Shown piece by piece: positions 25,670-34,339 of a stretch of DNA of 64,000 nucleotides. The DNA comes from an uncultured Eubacteriales bacterium (GTDB lineage Bacteria; Bacillota; Clostridia; Oscillospirales; CAG-272). Numbering within the stretch: position 1 is the stretch's first letter; every line of letters begins with the position of its first letter. The notes beneath the pieces were generated by a model. The model ran no database searches. It saw only the letters and a list, made by a program, of their open reading frames with translations, and was not told where the DNA came from. Both the position numbers and the translations under genes were made by a program. Location of the stretch: positions 39,500 to 103,499 of the forward strand of contig CAOKER010000003.1 in the NCBI GenBank assembly GCA_948467545.1, given 5' to 3'.

Positions 25670-26575
25670 TTATACTCGGCTTTCCGTCAGAATGTCCGCA
25701 ATGGCTTTCGCTCCGTCGCTCTCGAAAATAATGTCATCCGGGAGGGGATGGGTATGTGATTCAAAACCGCATTTTTTCAGCTCGAATATCAGTTCCGTAA
25801 CCTGCGGCACATCAAGACCGATTTTTTGAAGCTCTTCAACATTGGAAAATACCTTCTTAGGCTTGTCGTCGAGAAATACTGTTCCGTCGTTTATTACAAT
25901 AACCCGGTCCGCTTCAATAGCTTCATTCATGTTGTGAGTTATATGAATGACCGTGATTCCCTGCTCTTTATTCAGAGCCCGTATAGTGCGCATTACTTCA
26001 TTGCGTCCTGCCGGATCGAGCATTGCGGTAGCCTCGTCAAAAATTATACACCTCGGCGTCATTGCGATAACTCCGGCAATCGCGACCCGCTGCTTTTGTC
26101 CGCCGGAAAGCTGATGCGGAGAATGACGGGCAAACTCGGTCATTGCAACGGTAGACAGCGCATTGTCGACGCGTCTTCTTATTTCCGCGGGGGGAATTCC
26201 CATATTTTCCGGACCGAAAGCGACATCCTCTTCAACAATAGTAGCAACAAGCTGATTATCGGGGTTCTGAAATACCATTCCGATGTTTCTGCGCAGCTCC
26301 ATGATTTCTTCTTCGGTAAGTTCTCCGTCTGTAATGTCTCTGCCGTCTATGCATATTTTTCCGCTGTCCGGAGTCAGAATCATATTTAAAAGCTTTGCAA
26401 AGGTTGATTTTCCGGAGCCGTTATGTCCGAGTATTGCCACAAAGGAGCCTTCTTCAATGTCGACGCTGATGCCCCGTATTATCGGAATTCTTTCCGTATC
26501 CTCGTCTCCGCTGTAGGAAAACCACAGATTTTCCGTATGTATAAACGGTGTTTCCTTATCTTTCAATTTGACCAT
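25670..26575 (-). CDS. ecfA1: ECF transporter ATPase EcfA1
   Basis: The first ATP-binding subunit (301 residues), first gene of ecfA1-ecfA2-ecfT-truA. Walker A GHNGSGKST, Q-loop VFQNPDNQLVATIV, signature LSGGQKQRVAIAG, Walker B CIIFDEATAMLDP. The AAAGG ribosome site sits only one base before the listed ATG, while a TTG three codons inside (26566) is ten bases from it. The TTG may therefore be the real start. Upstream lies a 390-base spacer of tandem repeats rather than rplQ, the usual neighbour. Confidence 0.93.
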   Translation of the reverse strand: MVKLKDKETPFIHTENLWFSYSGDEDTERIPIIRGISVDIEEGSFVAILGHNGSGKSTFAKLLNMILTPDSGKICIDGRDITDGELTEEEIMELRRNIGMVFQNPDNQLVATIVEEDVAFGPENMGIPPAEIRRRVDNALSTVAMTEFARHSPHQLSGGQKQRVAIAGVIAMTPRCIIFDEATAMLDPAGRNEVMRTIRALNKEQGITVIHITHNMNEAIEADRVIVINDGTVFLDDKPKKVFSNVEELQKIGLDVPQVTELIFELKKCGFESHTHPLPDDIIFESDGAKAIADILTESRV

Positions 26576-26694
26576 ACCTTTCGTATATGCATTAGGCTTT
26601 AGATAGCTTATATCCGATGAATGCCGGCTTTTACGGCCGACAGAAAGAGAAAGACTTTATCTGACAGCAAATCGGTAAATTCCAAGGACATGAC

Positions 26695-26792
26695 CCGAAG
26701 CTGTCAAAGCTGCCGAGACTGTCAAAACTGCCGAAGTTTCCGAAGCTGTCAAAGCGGTCAAAACTGTCAAAACTGTCGAAGCGGTGTGAAAG
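26695..26792. repeat. 9-bp tandem repeat, CTGTCAAAA-like
   Basis: About ten diverged copies of CTGTCAAAA/CTGCCGAAG fill this stretch. They open a spurious Cys/Ser-rich reading frame on the plus strand. It lies in the spacer upstream of ecfA1. Confidence 0.8.
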
Positions 26793-26854
26793 CTTTCTCT
26801 CGGAGCTGCTGACTTGTTTTTCCTGCAGCTTCAGTCGCTGAGAAACATCCGAGC

Positions 26855-26967
26855 ATGCAGTTCAATTCATGCAGTTCAATTTATGCAGTTCAATTTATGC
26901 AGTTCAATTCATGTAGTTCAATCTATATAGGTCAGTTCATATAGTTAAGTAGTTAAGCTCGTATAGT
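26855..26967. repeat. 14-bp tandem repeat, ATGCAGTTCAATTC
   Basis: Four almost perfect 14-bp units starting at 26855 are followed by three or four decayed ones (ATGTAGTTCAATCT, ATATAGGTCAGTTC and so on). The array runs up to the stop codon of the methyltransferase gene. Confidence 0.85.
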
Positions 26968-27855
26968 TCAGCTTATTTGCCAACGAACGGCAGAGCCGCA
27001 GGGAAGTATGAGCTTTGTTTCCGTTACTGGAAGACCGAGTTCGCCGGCTTCGGATGTTCCTCCGTTAAGCTTATCCGTCGTGTCAATTATATATTTTATT
27101 ACGGACGGAGAAAGACCTGTCGTATATGAATTAACCAAAAAAAACAGCGGGTTGTCGGAGATTACTTGTGCGGCGAGTTTGATAAAGTCGTCTATATTGT
27201 CTTCAAGCTTCCATATTTCTCCCGAAGGTCCTCTTCCGTATGAAGGCGGATCCATGATTACGGCGTCGTATCGGTTTCCCCGCCTGATTTCCCGTTCTAC
27301 AAATTTTTTGCAGTCGTCTACAATATATCTTATTGGTGAGTCTCCAAGTCCGCTGAGCCTTGCGTTCTCTTTTGCCTGCATTACCATCCCGCGCGAGGCG
27401 TCGACATGGCATACAGAAGCTCCTGCGGCCGCGGCCGCAGCCGTTGCGCCTCCGGTATAGGCAAAAAGATTCAAAACCTTGACGGGCTTGCCATTAACCG
27501 TTCTTTGGTGAATCAGATTAGAAAACCATTCCCAATTTGAAGCCTGCTCCGGAAAAAGTCCGGTATGCTTGAAGCCGGTAGGTCTTATTACAAATGTAAG
27601 CTTTTTACCGATTTCCAAATCATATGAAATATGCCATTCTTGTTTAAGTCTGCCTCGGCTTTTCCATCCGCCTCCGCCGGAGGAGGATCTTTTGTAAATG
27701 CCGTCGGCTCTTTTCCACATGGGATTTTTTCGGCAATTTTTCCACACCACCTGAGGATCCGGTCTGACAAGAGTACAGCTACCCCAGCGTTCCAGACGTT
27801 CGCCGTCGGACGTGTCTAACAGCTCATATTCCTTCCATTTGTCGGATTTCCACAT
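26968..27855 (-). CDS. Class I SAM-dependent methyltransferase, RlmI/RlmK-like
   Basis: A 295-residue cytosolic protein. The Rossmann SAM-binding motif I is VLNLFAYTGGATAAAAAAGA, followed by the acidic loop VCHVDASRGMVMQAKENARL. Motif IV is DAVIMDPPSYGRGPSGE, an NPPF/DPPS-type signature of the 23S rRNA (cytosine or guanine) methyltransferase group. The N-terminal 110 residues lack the PUA domain of E. coli RlmI. The exact target nucleotide is not deducible. It stands alone between repeat-filled spacers. The AAAGG upstream of the ATG is somewhat far (17 bases), so translation may be weak. Confidence 0.8.
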   Translation of the reverse strand: MWKSDKWKEYELLDTSDGERLERWGSCTLVRPDPQVVWKNCRKNPMWKRADGIYKRSSSGGGGWKSRGRLKQEWHISYDLEIGKKLTFVIRPTGFKHTGLFPEQASNWEWFSNLIHQRTVNGKPVKVLNLFAYTGGATAAAAAAGASVCHVDASRGMVMQAKENARLSGLGDSPIRYIVDDCKKFVEREIRRGNRYDAVIMDPPSYGRGPSGEIWKLEDNIDDFIKLAAQVISDNPLFFLVNSYTTGLSPSVIKYIIDTTDKLNGGTSEAGELGLPVTETKLILPCGSAVRWQIS

Positions 27856-27950
27856 CTTATTCGTTTTTTATACCTTTCAAGAAAAATTCAATAAATACAT
27901 TTCGTTCTGAGACGCTTCGGTTAATAATTTGTATTTCAGACTGTTTTTTC

Positions 27951-29072
27951 TCAGGTTTGACCTTGGACACCGTCCGATTCTTCAAAAAGCTCTATCTGCC
28001 GGCTGTCGGACTGCGGTTCTGTAATTCCGCGGCATTCCATCCCGAGATGCTCGCACGCAAGGCGCGTAACACAGCGTCCGCGAGGCGTCCGCGAAAGAAA
28101 ACCGATTTGCATAAGGTAAGGCTCATATACGTCTTCTATTGTAACGGCCTCTTCTCCTATCGACGCCGCAAGGGTATCTAGTCCGACCGGTCCTCCGCCG
28201 TAAATTTTAATAATCGTTTCAAGCATTCTGCGATCGATATTGTCAAGACCTTTATCGTCTATTTCAAGCATTTTAAGCGCATAATCGGCAATTTCACCGT
28301 CGATTATACCTTCTCCCTTTACCTGAGCGAAATCTCGGATTCTTTTTAAAAAACGATTTGCGATTCGCGGGGTTCCGCGTGAGCGCGCGGCAATTTCGGC
28401 TGCTCCGTCACTGTCGATTGAAATTCCCAGCAGCCGTGCATTTCGCTTTATAATTTCACCGAGTTCATTCGGAGTATAGAGTTCAAGCTTTAGGAGTACG
28501 CCGAAACGGTCACGGAGAGGAGTTGAAAGCTGCCCTGCGCGCGTCGTCGCGCCGACAAGAGTAAAGTGAGGCAGGTCGATTCTTATGCTTCTTGCGGCCG
28601 GGCCCTTTCCTATTATGATGTCAAGTGAAAAATCCTCCATAGCCGGATACAGTATCTCTTCTACCGATCGCTGGAGTCTGTGAATTTCGTCTATGAAAAG
28701 AATATCTCCGTTAGAAAGGTTTGTAAGAAGGGCGGCAAGATCCCCTTGTTTTTCAATAGCCGGTCCCGATGTTATGCGAAGATTTGAACCGAGCTCGTTG
28801 GCAATTATTCCTGCAAGAGTTGTTTTTCCGAGCCCCGGAGGTCCGTACAGAAGAACATGATCAAGCGAGTCGCCGCGCTGTTTGGCGGCTTCGATGTAGA
28901 TTTTAAGATTTTCTTTTGCTTTAATTTGACCTATGTAATCTCCAAGCTGCTTTGGGCGAAGCGAAACATCCGTATCGTGATCTTCCTCAGACTCTTCGGT
29001 GCTTACGATACGGTTTTGCATATCGTATTCCTCGTAGTCGGAAATATCTTGTCCCGTAAAGTTTTGAATCAT
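27951..29072 (-). CDS. ruvB: Holliday junction branch migration helicase RuvB
   Basis: A hexameric AAA+ motor that drives branch migration with RuvA during recombination. The 373 residues contain Walker [14 protein letters not shown], Walker [11 protein letters not shown], sensor [20 protein letters not shown], and the C-terminal winged helix with [17 protein letters not shown] and [10 protein letters not shown]. An N-terminal acidic extension of about 35 residues precedes the usual start of homology. RBS AAGGA precedes the ATG. It is the last gene of ruvC-ruvA-ruvB on the minus strand. Confidence 0.96.
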   Translation of the reverse strand: MIQNFTGQDISDYEEYDMQNRIVSTEESEEDHDTDVSLRPKQLGDYIGQIKAKENLKIYIEAAKQRGDSLDHVLLYGPPGLGKTTLAGIIANELGSNLRITSGPAIEKQGDLAALLTNLSNGDILFIDEIHRLQRSVEEILYPAMEDFSLDIIIGKGPAARSIRIDLPHFTLVGATTRAGQLSTPLRDRFGVLLKLELYTPNELGEIIKRNARLLGISIDSDGAAEIAARSRGTPRIANRFLKRIRDFAQVKGEGIIDGEIADYALKMLEIDDKGLDNIDRRMLETIIKIYGGGPVGLDTLAASIGEEAVTIEDVYEPYLMQIGFLSRTPRGRCVTRLACEHLGMECRGITEPQSDSRQIELFEESDGVQGQT

Positions 29073-29159
29073 TTAAAATTCCTTGATTTCTTTCAGTTTT
29101 ATACTATATTGATATACCTAAAATTAATATACCTAAGTCCCGAACAAGTGTTGTTTGCT

Positions 29160-29774
29160 TTATTTCATGAGTTTTTTCAGCGCCGCTTTTATTACTTCCT
29201 CAAGAGAGAGAGAATTAATGTCTATTCCGCGCAGCGAATCTGCAATTTCCCCGCGGGTGTAACCGAGAACGAGAAGCGTACTTTCCGCGTCTGATAGTTT
29301 GTCCGGATCCGAGACAGAGGAATTAAAGGAAAGATCGTTCATATTATCAGAGAGCGGAAAAGATTCTCCGGATATTTTGTCCTTAAGCTCCAGAAGAATA
29401 CGTTCTGCAATTTTTTTTCCGATTCCGGGAGCTTTGGTAAGCAATTTATAATCTCCCGAAACAACTGCTGCACCGAGCTCCGCCGGAGACAACTGCGTAA
29501 GAATTGAAATTGCCGCCTTGGGACCTACTCCGGAAACCGAAATCAACCGCTTGAACATGTCAAGCTCACTTTTTGAGTAAAATCCGAATAGTTCGAGAGC
29601 GTCTTCACGGACTGACAAGTATGTAAAAAGACTGACCTTTTCCGTACCGGCGTTTTCCGCCGCATATCCTAAGGTTTTTCCGCTCACCGTGAGACGATAA
29701 CCGATTCCGCCGGTCTCGATTACAACCGTTCCCGGCTCGGTAAGAGTTACCTTTCCTGTGATTGAGTAAAACAT
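29160..29774 (-). CDS. ruvA: Holliday junction DNA-binding protein RuvA
   Basis: A tetrameric junction-binding partner of RuvB. The 204 residues show the OB-fold start MFYSITGKVTLTEPGTVVIETGG, the helix-hairpin-helix pairs (ISVSGVGPKAAISIL; LTKAPGIGKKIAERIL) and the C-terminal RuvB-binding domain (LVLGYTRGEI). The start is the ATG at 29774 with AAAGGAG eleven bases upstream. A longer open frame reaching 29987 is rejected because it is read from the degenerate tandem repeat upstream. Confidence 0.95.
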   Translation of the reverse strand: MFYSITGKVTLTEPGTVVIETGGIGYRLTVSGKTLGYAAENAGTEKVSLFTYLSVREDALELFGFYSKSELDMFKRLISVSGVGPKAAISILTQLSPAELGAAVVSGDYKLLTKAPGIGKKIAERILLELKDKISGESFPLSDNMNDLSFNSSVSDPDKLSDAESTLLVLGYTRGEIADSLRGIDINSLSLEEVIKAALKKLMK

Positions 29775-29867
29775 TAAAGGACTATCTCCTTTTAACTTGA
29801 TAATTGACTTGTTTCTATGCTTGGGTAAGTATCGAAAGTCTGTCAAACGGCGTTTCTGCAACGGATT

Positions 29868-30006
29868 ACATGGGATTGCAGTGTATTGCGGCAGATTACA
29901 GCATATTGCATCAGATTGCAGTGTATTGCGGAATTTGCAGCGTATTGCATTAGATTGCGGAAGATTGCGGAAATTGCAGCGGATCACGGCGGTTGCAGCG
30001 TATTGC
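29868..30006. repeat. Degenerate 21-22 bp tandem repeat
   Basis: Repeated units like CAGATTGCAGTGTATTGCGG, about six copies with drift, fill the spacer between ruvC and ruvA. It creates a false N-terminal extension of ruvA on the minus strand. The rest of this 366-base spacer shows nothing recognisable. Confidence 0.8.
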
Positions 30007-30140
30007 TGCTCTTCCGAAATGATGTGTTTATTCTTTGTGCGGAGCCGAACACGTTATAACTTAACTTATAACCTAAAGTTTTTCAGCCGCCGTCTGATAA
30101 ATCTGTGGTTATATAATGCGGTGCGGATATCCTCACTTGA

Positions 30141-30632
30141 TTACAAATACCCTTTTAATCTGCTTCCGCCCGTATGTGCATGACAAACTGCGATTGCAAG
30201 TGCGTCGGCAGTGTCATCGGGTTTCGGTGTTTCTTTAAGGCCCAAAATTATTTTTGTCATTTCGATTATCTGCTTCTTTTCCGCACGTCCGTAACCGACA
30301 ACAGACTGTTTAACCTGCAGAGGAGTGTATTCATAAATGTTTAAACCTCTTTGCTTGGCGCAAAGCAAAATTACTCCGCGCGCTTCCGCAACTGTTATAG
30401 CGGTTTTTTGGTTGGTATTGAAGAAAAGCTCTTCAACCGCCATGTCTGCTGGCTTGTACATTTCGATTATTCGGTTAAGGTCAGAATATATCGTAGAGAT
30501 ACGATTCTCGACGGGGGTATGCGCCGGCGTCTGAATAGAACCGTAAGCTATAGTTGTAAATGAAGAATTTTTGTATTCAATTACCCCATATCCTACAATT
30601 GCCAGCCCCGGATCGATTCCGAGAATTATCAT
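30141..30632 (-). CDS. ruvC: Holliday junction resolvase RuvC
   Basis: An RNase H-fold endonuclease that cuts the junction moved by RuvAB. The 163 residues hold the four acidic residues expected: Asp7 in GIDPG, Glu67 in AVEELFF, and Asp139/Asp140/Asp143 near PKPDDTADALA. Length is normal for the family. It is the first gene of the ruvCAB run, with an excellent promoter at 30771-30799. The 366-base gap to ruvA is unusually large because it is filled with repeats, so the three may or may not share one transcript. Confidence 0.95.
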   Translation of the reverse strand: MIILGIDPGLAIVGYGVIEYKNSSFTTIAYGSIQTPAHTPVENRISTIYSDLNRIIEMYKPADMAVEELFFNTNQKTAITVAEARGVILLCAKQRGLNIYEYTPLQVKQSVVGYGRAEKKQIIEMTKIILGLKETPKPDDTADALAIAVCHAHTGGSRLKGYL

Positions 30633-30770
30633 GATTCGGCACCCTACCTTTTTGGAAAACAGTTTACGGTTTTAAAATATTTATCGGCATAAAACTCGGT
30701 ATATGCGGCTAAATTATATGCCTGCCGGCCGTCTTTCGGCAGTATGCCGAATATAAATAAAATCCATAAT

Positions 30771-30799
30771 ATTATATCATATATATATTTCTTTGTCAA
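30771..30799 (-). promoter_or_regulatory. Sigma-A promoter of ruvC
   Basis: On the minus strand TTGACA (30794-30799), a 17-base spacer and TATAAT (30771-30776): a consensus promoter about 140 bases upstream of the ruvC ATG. The rest of the 320-base spacer (30633-30953) holds a small hairpin CTGCCGGCCGTCTTTCGGCAG at 30721-30741 in the leader. I see no convincing LexA box. Confidence 0.85.
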
Positions 30800-30953
30800 A
30801 ATCCATTTTGTAAATAATATTATGAATATTGATTGTATATACATATCGGTTTCGGTATGGATTGACCGTCGTTCGATGGGAAAATATTCAGCGTGCGTTT
30901 ATCTTTGCCAATACATAAAAGCCTGTCTCCCTAAACCGAACGCAACATTCTGC

Positions 30954-32081
30954 TTAATTTATATTGATATCGACGCCGTTTACCTCAACTCCGTCTTCCG
31001 CCCGTATAAGAATGTATTTAACACCGTCGATAACTTCGGTTTTTACAAGGTCGCTTCGTTCGGGATTTACTTTAACGGTTACATCCGGCGTTTTTACTTC
31101 AAGCTGTTTTGTGGAAATGATGTTCTGAGGACAAATACGCGCATGCTTGCCAAAGGCTTCTTCAAATTTATCCTCAAAGGAATTAATCTTGTCTTGCGGA
31201 ACGCTGCATTCATTAAGCAAATTGCTCATGGTGCTTTTTGAAATCATCAGCGGTTCTCCCGTTTTGCTTTCTCTGTTTTCTTCAAGCAGGTCGCATACTC
31301 GGTCACGAATTCCGGATACGACGTCGTAGCTGCAGTCGTCGGTCATGGATTCTTGCAGAACGGAGTCAAAAATGTCTTTTTGTTCGGCTGCGGGAATAGG
31401 AGCCGGACATCCCATTATACAATCGGTAAACTCGCTTCGGCTTTCCGAAATATTTCTCGTATAGCACAGTGCATTGTATATATTCGCGGTTCGGTTATCA
31501 AATGCCGGAAACATAAATCCGAGTTCCGGAGGGGCGATGACCGAACTCGCGGCAATATTTTTAAATGCGTTGTCATGGGCATAATAACTCAGCGCCGGTT
31601 TTGTCAGCTTTATCGGACATATGCTGCAAAGAATATATGAAAATACGGTTGCCGATTCGTCTGCCTTACGGCCGTCTTTTGTATAGGAAAAGACATCGTA
31701 TTTATCGTATGCGAGCAAAATAAGATAGCTGCTCTCAAGCTTTACGGAATTTATTATCCTTTCATACAGCTCGGTAACTGCTTCTTCCGAATCCAAGGCA
31801 CTGTCTCTGAGATTCATCAGTCGGGCGTGCTCTTTTCCTTCGAGCACCTGCTGATTTGAAAATTCAATATCAATCAGATTTTTTCCGACGCTTCCGGAAA
31901 GTGTTTTTTTCAGAAGACCAAGCAGTTCTTCTGCCTCGTCCTCGGTCATCAATCCGATAGACTGGTCAAATCTCGAAATAATTTCACGCTTATCATTTAC
32001 ATAGCAGCCTCGGACGCGAGATATACTGCTTTTGTCGGTTTTATATCTGCGCCGTATTTCCGCAATTTCCTTATCTGTCAT
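30954..32081 (-). CDS. DUF4317 domain-containing protein
   Basis: A 375-residue soluble protein matching DUF4317, common in Clostridia. The N-terminus MTDKEIAEIRRRYKTDKSSISRVRGCYVN is the family hallmark, followed by ELLGLLKKTLSGSVGKNLIDIEF and, mid-protein, KPALSYYAHDNAF. The C-terminal 60 residues are beta-rich (VKTEVIDGVKYILIRAEDGVEVNGVDI). No function is established. RBS AAAGG is visible upstream of the ATG. It is a single gene between spacers. Confidence 0.82.
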   Translation of the reverse strand: MTDKEIAEIRRRYKTDKSSISRVRGCYVNDKREIISRFDQSIGLMTEDEAEELLGLLKKTLSGSVGKNLIDIEFSNQQVLEGKEHARLMNLRDSALDSEEAVTELYERIINSVKLESSYLILLAYDKYDVFSYTKDGRKADESATVFSYILCSICPIKLTKPALSYYAHDNAFKNIAASSVIAPPELGFMFPAFDNRTANIYNALCYTRNISESRSEFTDCIMGCPAPIPAAEQKDIFDSVLQESMTDDCSYDVVSGIRDRVCDLLEENRESKTGEPLMISKSTMSNLLNECSVPQDKINSFEDKFEEAFGKHARICPQNIISTKQLEVKTPDVTVKVNPERSDLVKTEVIDGVKYILIRAEDGVEVNGVDININ

Positions 32082-32545
32082 CCTTTTGATTACCTTTCCT
32101 GTTTTAAATATAGATTTTTTGCAAATAGTTTCGGTTTTAAAATCAAAAAAATATACACCCTTGGTTCACGGCCGATGGCCGAAACCGTAATTTATATCTG
32201 ATATATCTGAGCAAAGCCTGATAAACTCGCTTAATCGGGCGGCGATTATGGCAGCCGGGGCTTTGCCCCTCAGGGTTTCGGCAGGAGATTATACCCCCGG
32301 CTGAAAGTCTGATATATCCCCCCCGCCGCCTTTGGAGGGCGCGGGCTGCCGGCGGCAGCATCTGCGCAGCAGAAGCGCTGAACGGGTCGGCAGACGAGAC
32401 TCGTGGGGCATCTGCGGCAGGGCATAAATTTCCGTAATAATTGCCGATACAATTACCAACCCCGCACACAAGAAGTATACGGGGTCAAAAAATGCGTATA
32501 ACTAAAATTTAAACGGCCGCCTGTAAAGGTCTCGGCGGTACGGAT
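32082..32545. other. GC-rich gene-free spacer with hairpins
   Basis: About 460 bases without a supportable gene. It contains GC-rich inverted segments (GGGGCTTTGCCCC at 32258-32270, CTGCCGGCGGCAG at 32347-32359) and a C8 run near 32318. Overlapping short open frames on the minus strand have no ribosome sites and no recognisable protein. Composition differs from the flanking AT-rich DNA. It may be a diverged repeat element or a non-coding RNA. Confidence 0.4.
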
Positions 32546-33058
32546 TTATCTCAGAAATCCAAAGCTCCTTATTATATACGGCTCTTTTGCTTTTCCTCCG
32601 CAAATCTGGAAAAAAGCAATTATTTTTACAACAAGTAAAGCTATGTACAAAATTACCGCGCAAATAGGAACGATAACAGTCCAGCATAGGAGAAGCGTTA
32701 CGATGCCGAGAAGTATTTCGATAACTGTGAATTTAAGCGCCTGGCGGACATGAAATGCCGCGTACGGAGAATTCCCCGCGGCCAAAAGAGCGATTATAAT
32801 GCCTATCGGGCTTAGCAGATAGCACAGCATGGACACAACCTTATTCGCGGAAATATCGCGCGGATCGAATTCGGACGTATGATCATACGGATCATATGCG
32901 GAATACGGATTTCCGTATCCGGGATTTCCCCCGTTTTGAGAGCTTCCTCCCGATTGACCGTTCTGCGTGTTTTGCTGATTTCCAAACTGAGTTCCGCAGA
33001 CAGGGCAAAAAGCTACATCGTCGTTTACCTGATTCTGACAGTTAGGGCATACCTTCAT
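32546..33058 (-). CDS. Zinc-ribbon membrane protein (DUF4870-like)
   Basis: A 170-residue protein. The N-terminal zinc ribbon is KVCPNCQNQV...AFCPVCGTQF (two CxxC pairs), followed by a flexible Asn/Gln/Gly/Tyr-rich linker. Three membrane helices follow (VVSMLCYLLSPIGIIIALLA; FTVIEILLGIVTLLLCW; VIVPICAVILYIALLVVKII) with the AAFHVRQALK segment typical of DUF4870-type proteins. The function is unknown. The start is the ATG at 33058 (GAAAGG upstream), three codons inside the longest frame. A candidate promoter lies at 33313-33341. Confidence 0.75.
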   Translation of the reverse strand: MKVCPNCQNQVNDDVAFCPVCGTQFGNQQNTQNGQSGGSSQNGGNPGYGNPYSAYDPYDHTSEFDPRDISANKVVSMLCYLLSPIGIIIALLAAGNSPYAAFHVRQALKFTVIEILLGIVTLLLCWTVIVPICAVILYIALLVVKIIAFFQICGGKAKEPYIIRSFGFLR

Positions 33059-33312
33059 AAAAATCAACCTTTCCCTTCTTTAAAATAATACGGTACGGAT
33101 ACACCGTCGAGGCATAATCGGCATAATCGAATCTGCCCGCCGAATACATTTAAGATATGCGTTAATCTTAAGTCGTCAGGCTCCGCATGATTATTGGCGG
33201 ACTTTCAATTTGTTCTGAAAACTTCATATTAAGCATTTGATTTTTTGCCGCGGACGGAGGCCGGCACCTTATCATAAAGGTTATAAACAACCAAAGGATT
33301 ATTTATACTATA

Positions 33313-33341
33313 AGTATAACATAGCTTTATCTGCAATGCAA
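33313..33341 (-). promoter_or_regulatory. Candidate sigma-A promoter for the zinc-ribbon membrane protein
   Basis: On the minus strand TTGCAT (33336-33341), a 17-base spacer and TATACT (33313-33318). It would give a leader of about 250 bases. The remaining spacer (33059-33404) shows nothing else I can identify. Confidence 0.45.
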
Positions 33342-33404
33342 TAAAATTCGTCAAAAAAACCGTGTGAAATATTTAAGATTTAATTATCTTATGGAATAAG
33401 CAGT

Positions 33405-33971
33405 TTAGGATTTTTTAATCTTTAATCCTTCGCCGAAAGCTTTGCCAACCGAATCTCCTAATCTGATGTATTCGTTTGCTACCGGGTCAAATGTAATTGG
33501 ATCTAATTTTTGAACAGCGATTTTTCCGTTCGCTCCGAGAATGTCTTCATCGGCACATACGTTGACAATTTCGCCTACGAGCCTGCAGCTGTTGTCGTCG
33601 TAACTTACAAGACGGCATTCAAGGGCAAGTTTCAGTTCTTCAATCAGCGGTGCATCAACAAATTCCGACTTGCTTGTATGAAGCCCGGATATTTCGAGCT
33701 TGTTCGGGACATCGTTTGCCGAGACAAGTCCAAGGTAATCGCATTCCGCGACGTGTTCCGCGTCTGCCATACTGACGGTAAAGGCTCCGCGCGCTTTAAT
33801 GTTTTTTACAGTTTTATGTCCTGCGCTCAGGCACAGTGAAAGCTCAGTGTCGTTGCTGATGCCTCCCCATGCAGCGTTCATGGCGTCCGGAATACCGTTT
33901 TCATCATACGATGCGACAATAAACACGGGCTGGGGATAGGTCCAGGGTTTAGCTCCGAAATTCTTTTTCAT
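33405..33971 (-). CDS. Flavin reductase-like FMN-binding split-barrel protein
   Basis: A 188-residue cytosolic protein of the flavin reductase-like family: MKKNFGAKPWTYPQPVFIVASYDENGIPDAMNAAWGG, followed by ARGAFTVSMADAEHV and LECRLVSY. These proteins bind FMN and reduce flavins or oxygen; the physiological substrate is unknown. The start is the ATG at 33971 (AAGGGA upstream). A longer open frame to 34040 has no ribosome site. A sigma-A promoter lies about 100 bases upstream. It is divergent from the AlkD-like gene. Confidence 0.85.
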   Translation of the reverse strand: MKKNFGAKPWTYPQPVFIVASYDENGIPDAMNAAWGGISNDTELSLCLSAGHKTVKNIKARGAFTVSMADAEHVAECDYLGLVSANDVPNKLEISGLHTSKSEFVDAPLIEELKLALECRLVSYDDNSCRLVGEIVNVCADEDILGANGKIAVQKLDPITFDPVANEYIRLGDSVGKAFGEGLKIKKS

Positions 33972-34073
33972 AACAAACTCCCTTCTGCCGCCGCGGCGGC
34001 ATATACATAATGTAATAAAACCAAAATGTAATAAAATCAAACCGCTTTTTTGAAATGATTTTTACGTGATTAT

Positions 34074-34102
34074 ATTATAGTGTAGATAAATGAACAATTC
34101 AA
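34074..34102 (-). promoter_or_regulatory. Sigma-A promoter of the flavin reductase-like gene
   Basis: On the minus strand TTGAAT (34097-34102), a 17-base spacer and TATAAT (34074-34079). Confidence 0.7.
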
Positions 34103-34248
34103 CTGTCAAAATACATATTTTGGAGCTTTGTTTATTTGATTTATTGAAATGCAAGGTTAAAATCAAGGTTAAAAATTATCTATATAGTTTTTATATAGTT
34201 TATGCGGATTTACTTGAATTCCATCGTTTTCTGTGGTAAAATAATCTC

Positions 34249-34317
34249 AAAGCTTTGCTTTTCGGTCAGCAAGTTTTGTTTCGCTGTCACGGACGGCGAT
34301 TTTGCGGCTTATCGAAA
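34249..34317 (+). repeat. Dispersed palindromic repeat, copy 1 of a pair
   Basis: GCTTTTCGGTCAGCAAGTTTTG...GTCACGGACGGCGATTTTGCGGCTTAT is closely repeated in inverse orientation at 52853-52912. The tail matches the family right end (GACGGC, then TTTGCG, then CTTAT). It precedes the AlkD-like gene. Confidence 0.7.
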
Positions 34318-34339
34318 ATACAAACGGAGGAAATACAAA

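Noticed and set aside
26621..26812. Cys-rich small ORF on the plus strand (repeated CQNC/CRSC pattern)
   Set aside because: The pattern is a by-product of the 9-bp tandem repeat read in one frame; there is no ribosome site and no flanking biosynthetic genes.
26855..26967. Possible CRISPR-like array
   Set aside because: Units are contiguous 14-mers without spacers; it is a simple tandem repeat and there are no cas genes.
29775..29987. N-terminal extension of ruvA
   Set aside because: It is translated from the degenerate tandem repeat. The ATG at 29774 has AAAGGAG and begins the normal RuvA sequence.
30912..30953. LexA-like box near the ruv region
   Set aside because: CCGAACGCAACATTC resembles half of the CGAAC-N4-GTTCG operator, but the second half fails and it lies far from the ruvC promoter.
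32143..32469. 108-codon minus-strand ORF in the GC-rich spacer
   Set aside because: Overlapping frames of similar length on the same strand, no ribosome site, and composition typical of non-coding GC-rich DNA.
34202..34339. N-terminal extension of the AlkD-like protein
   Set aside because: It is read from a dispersed repeat; ACGGAGG precedes the TTG at 34340, where homology starts.
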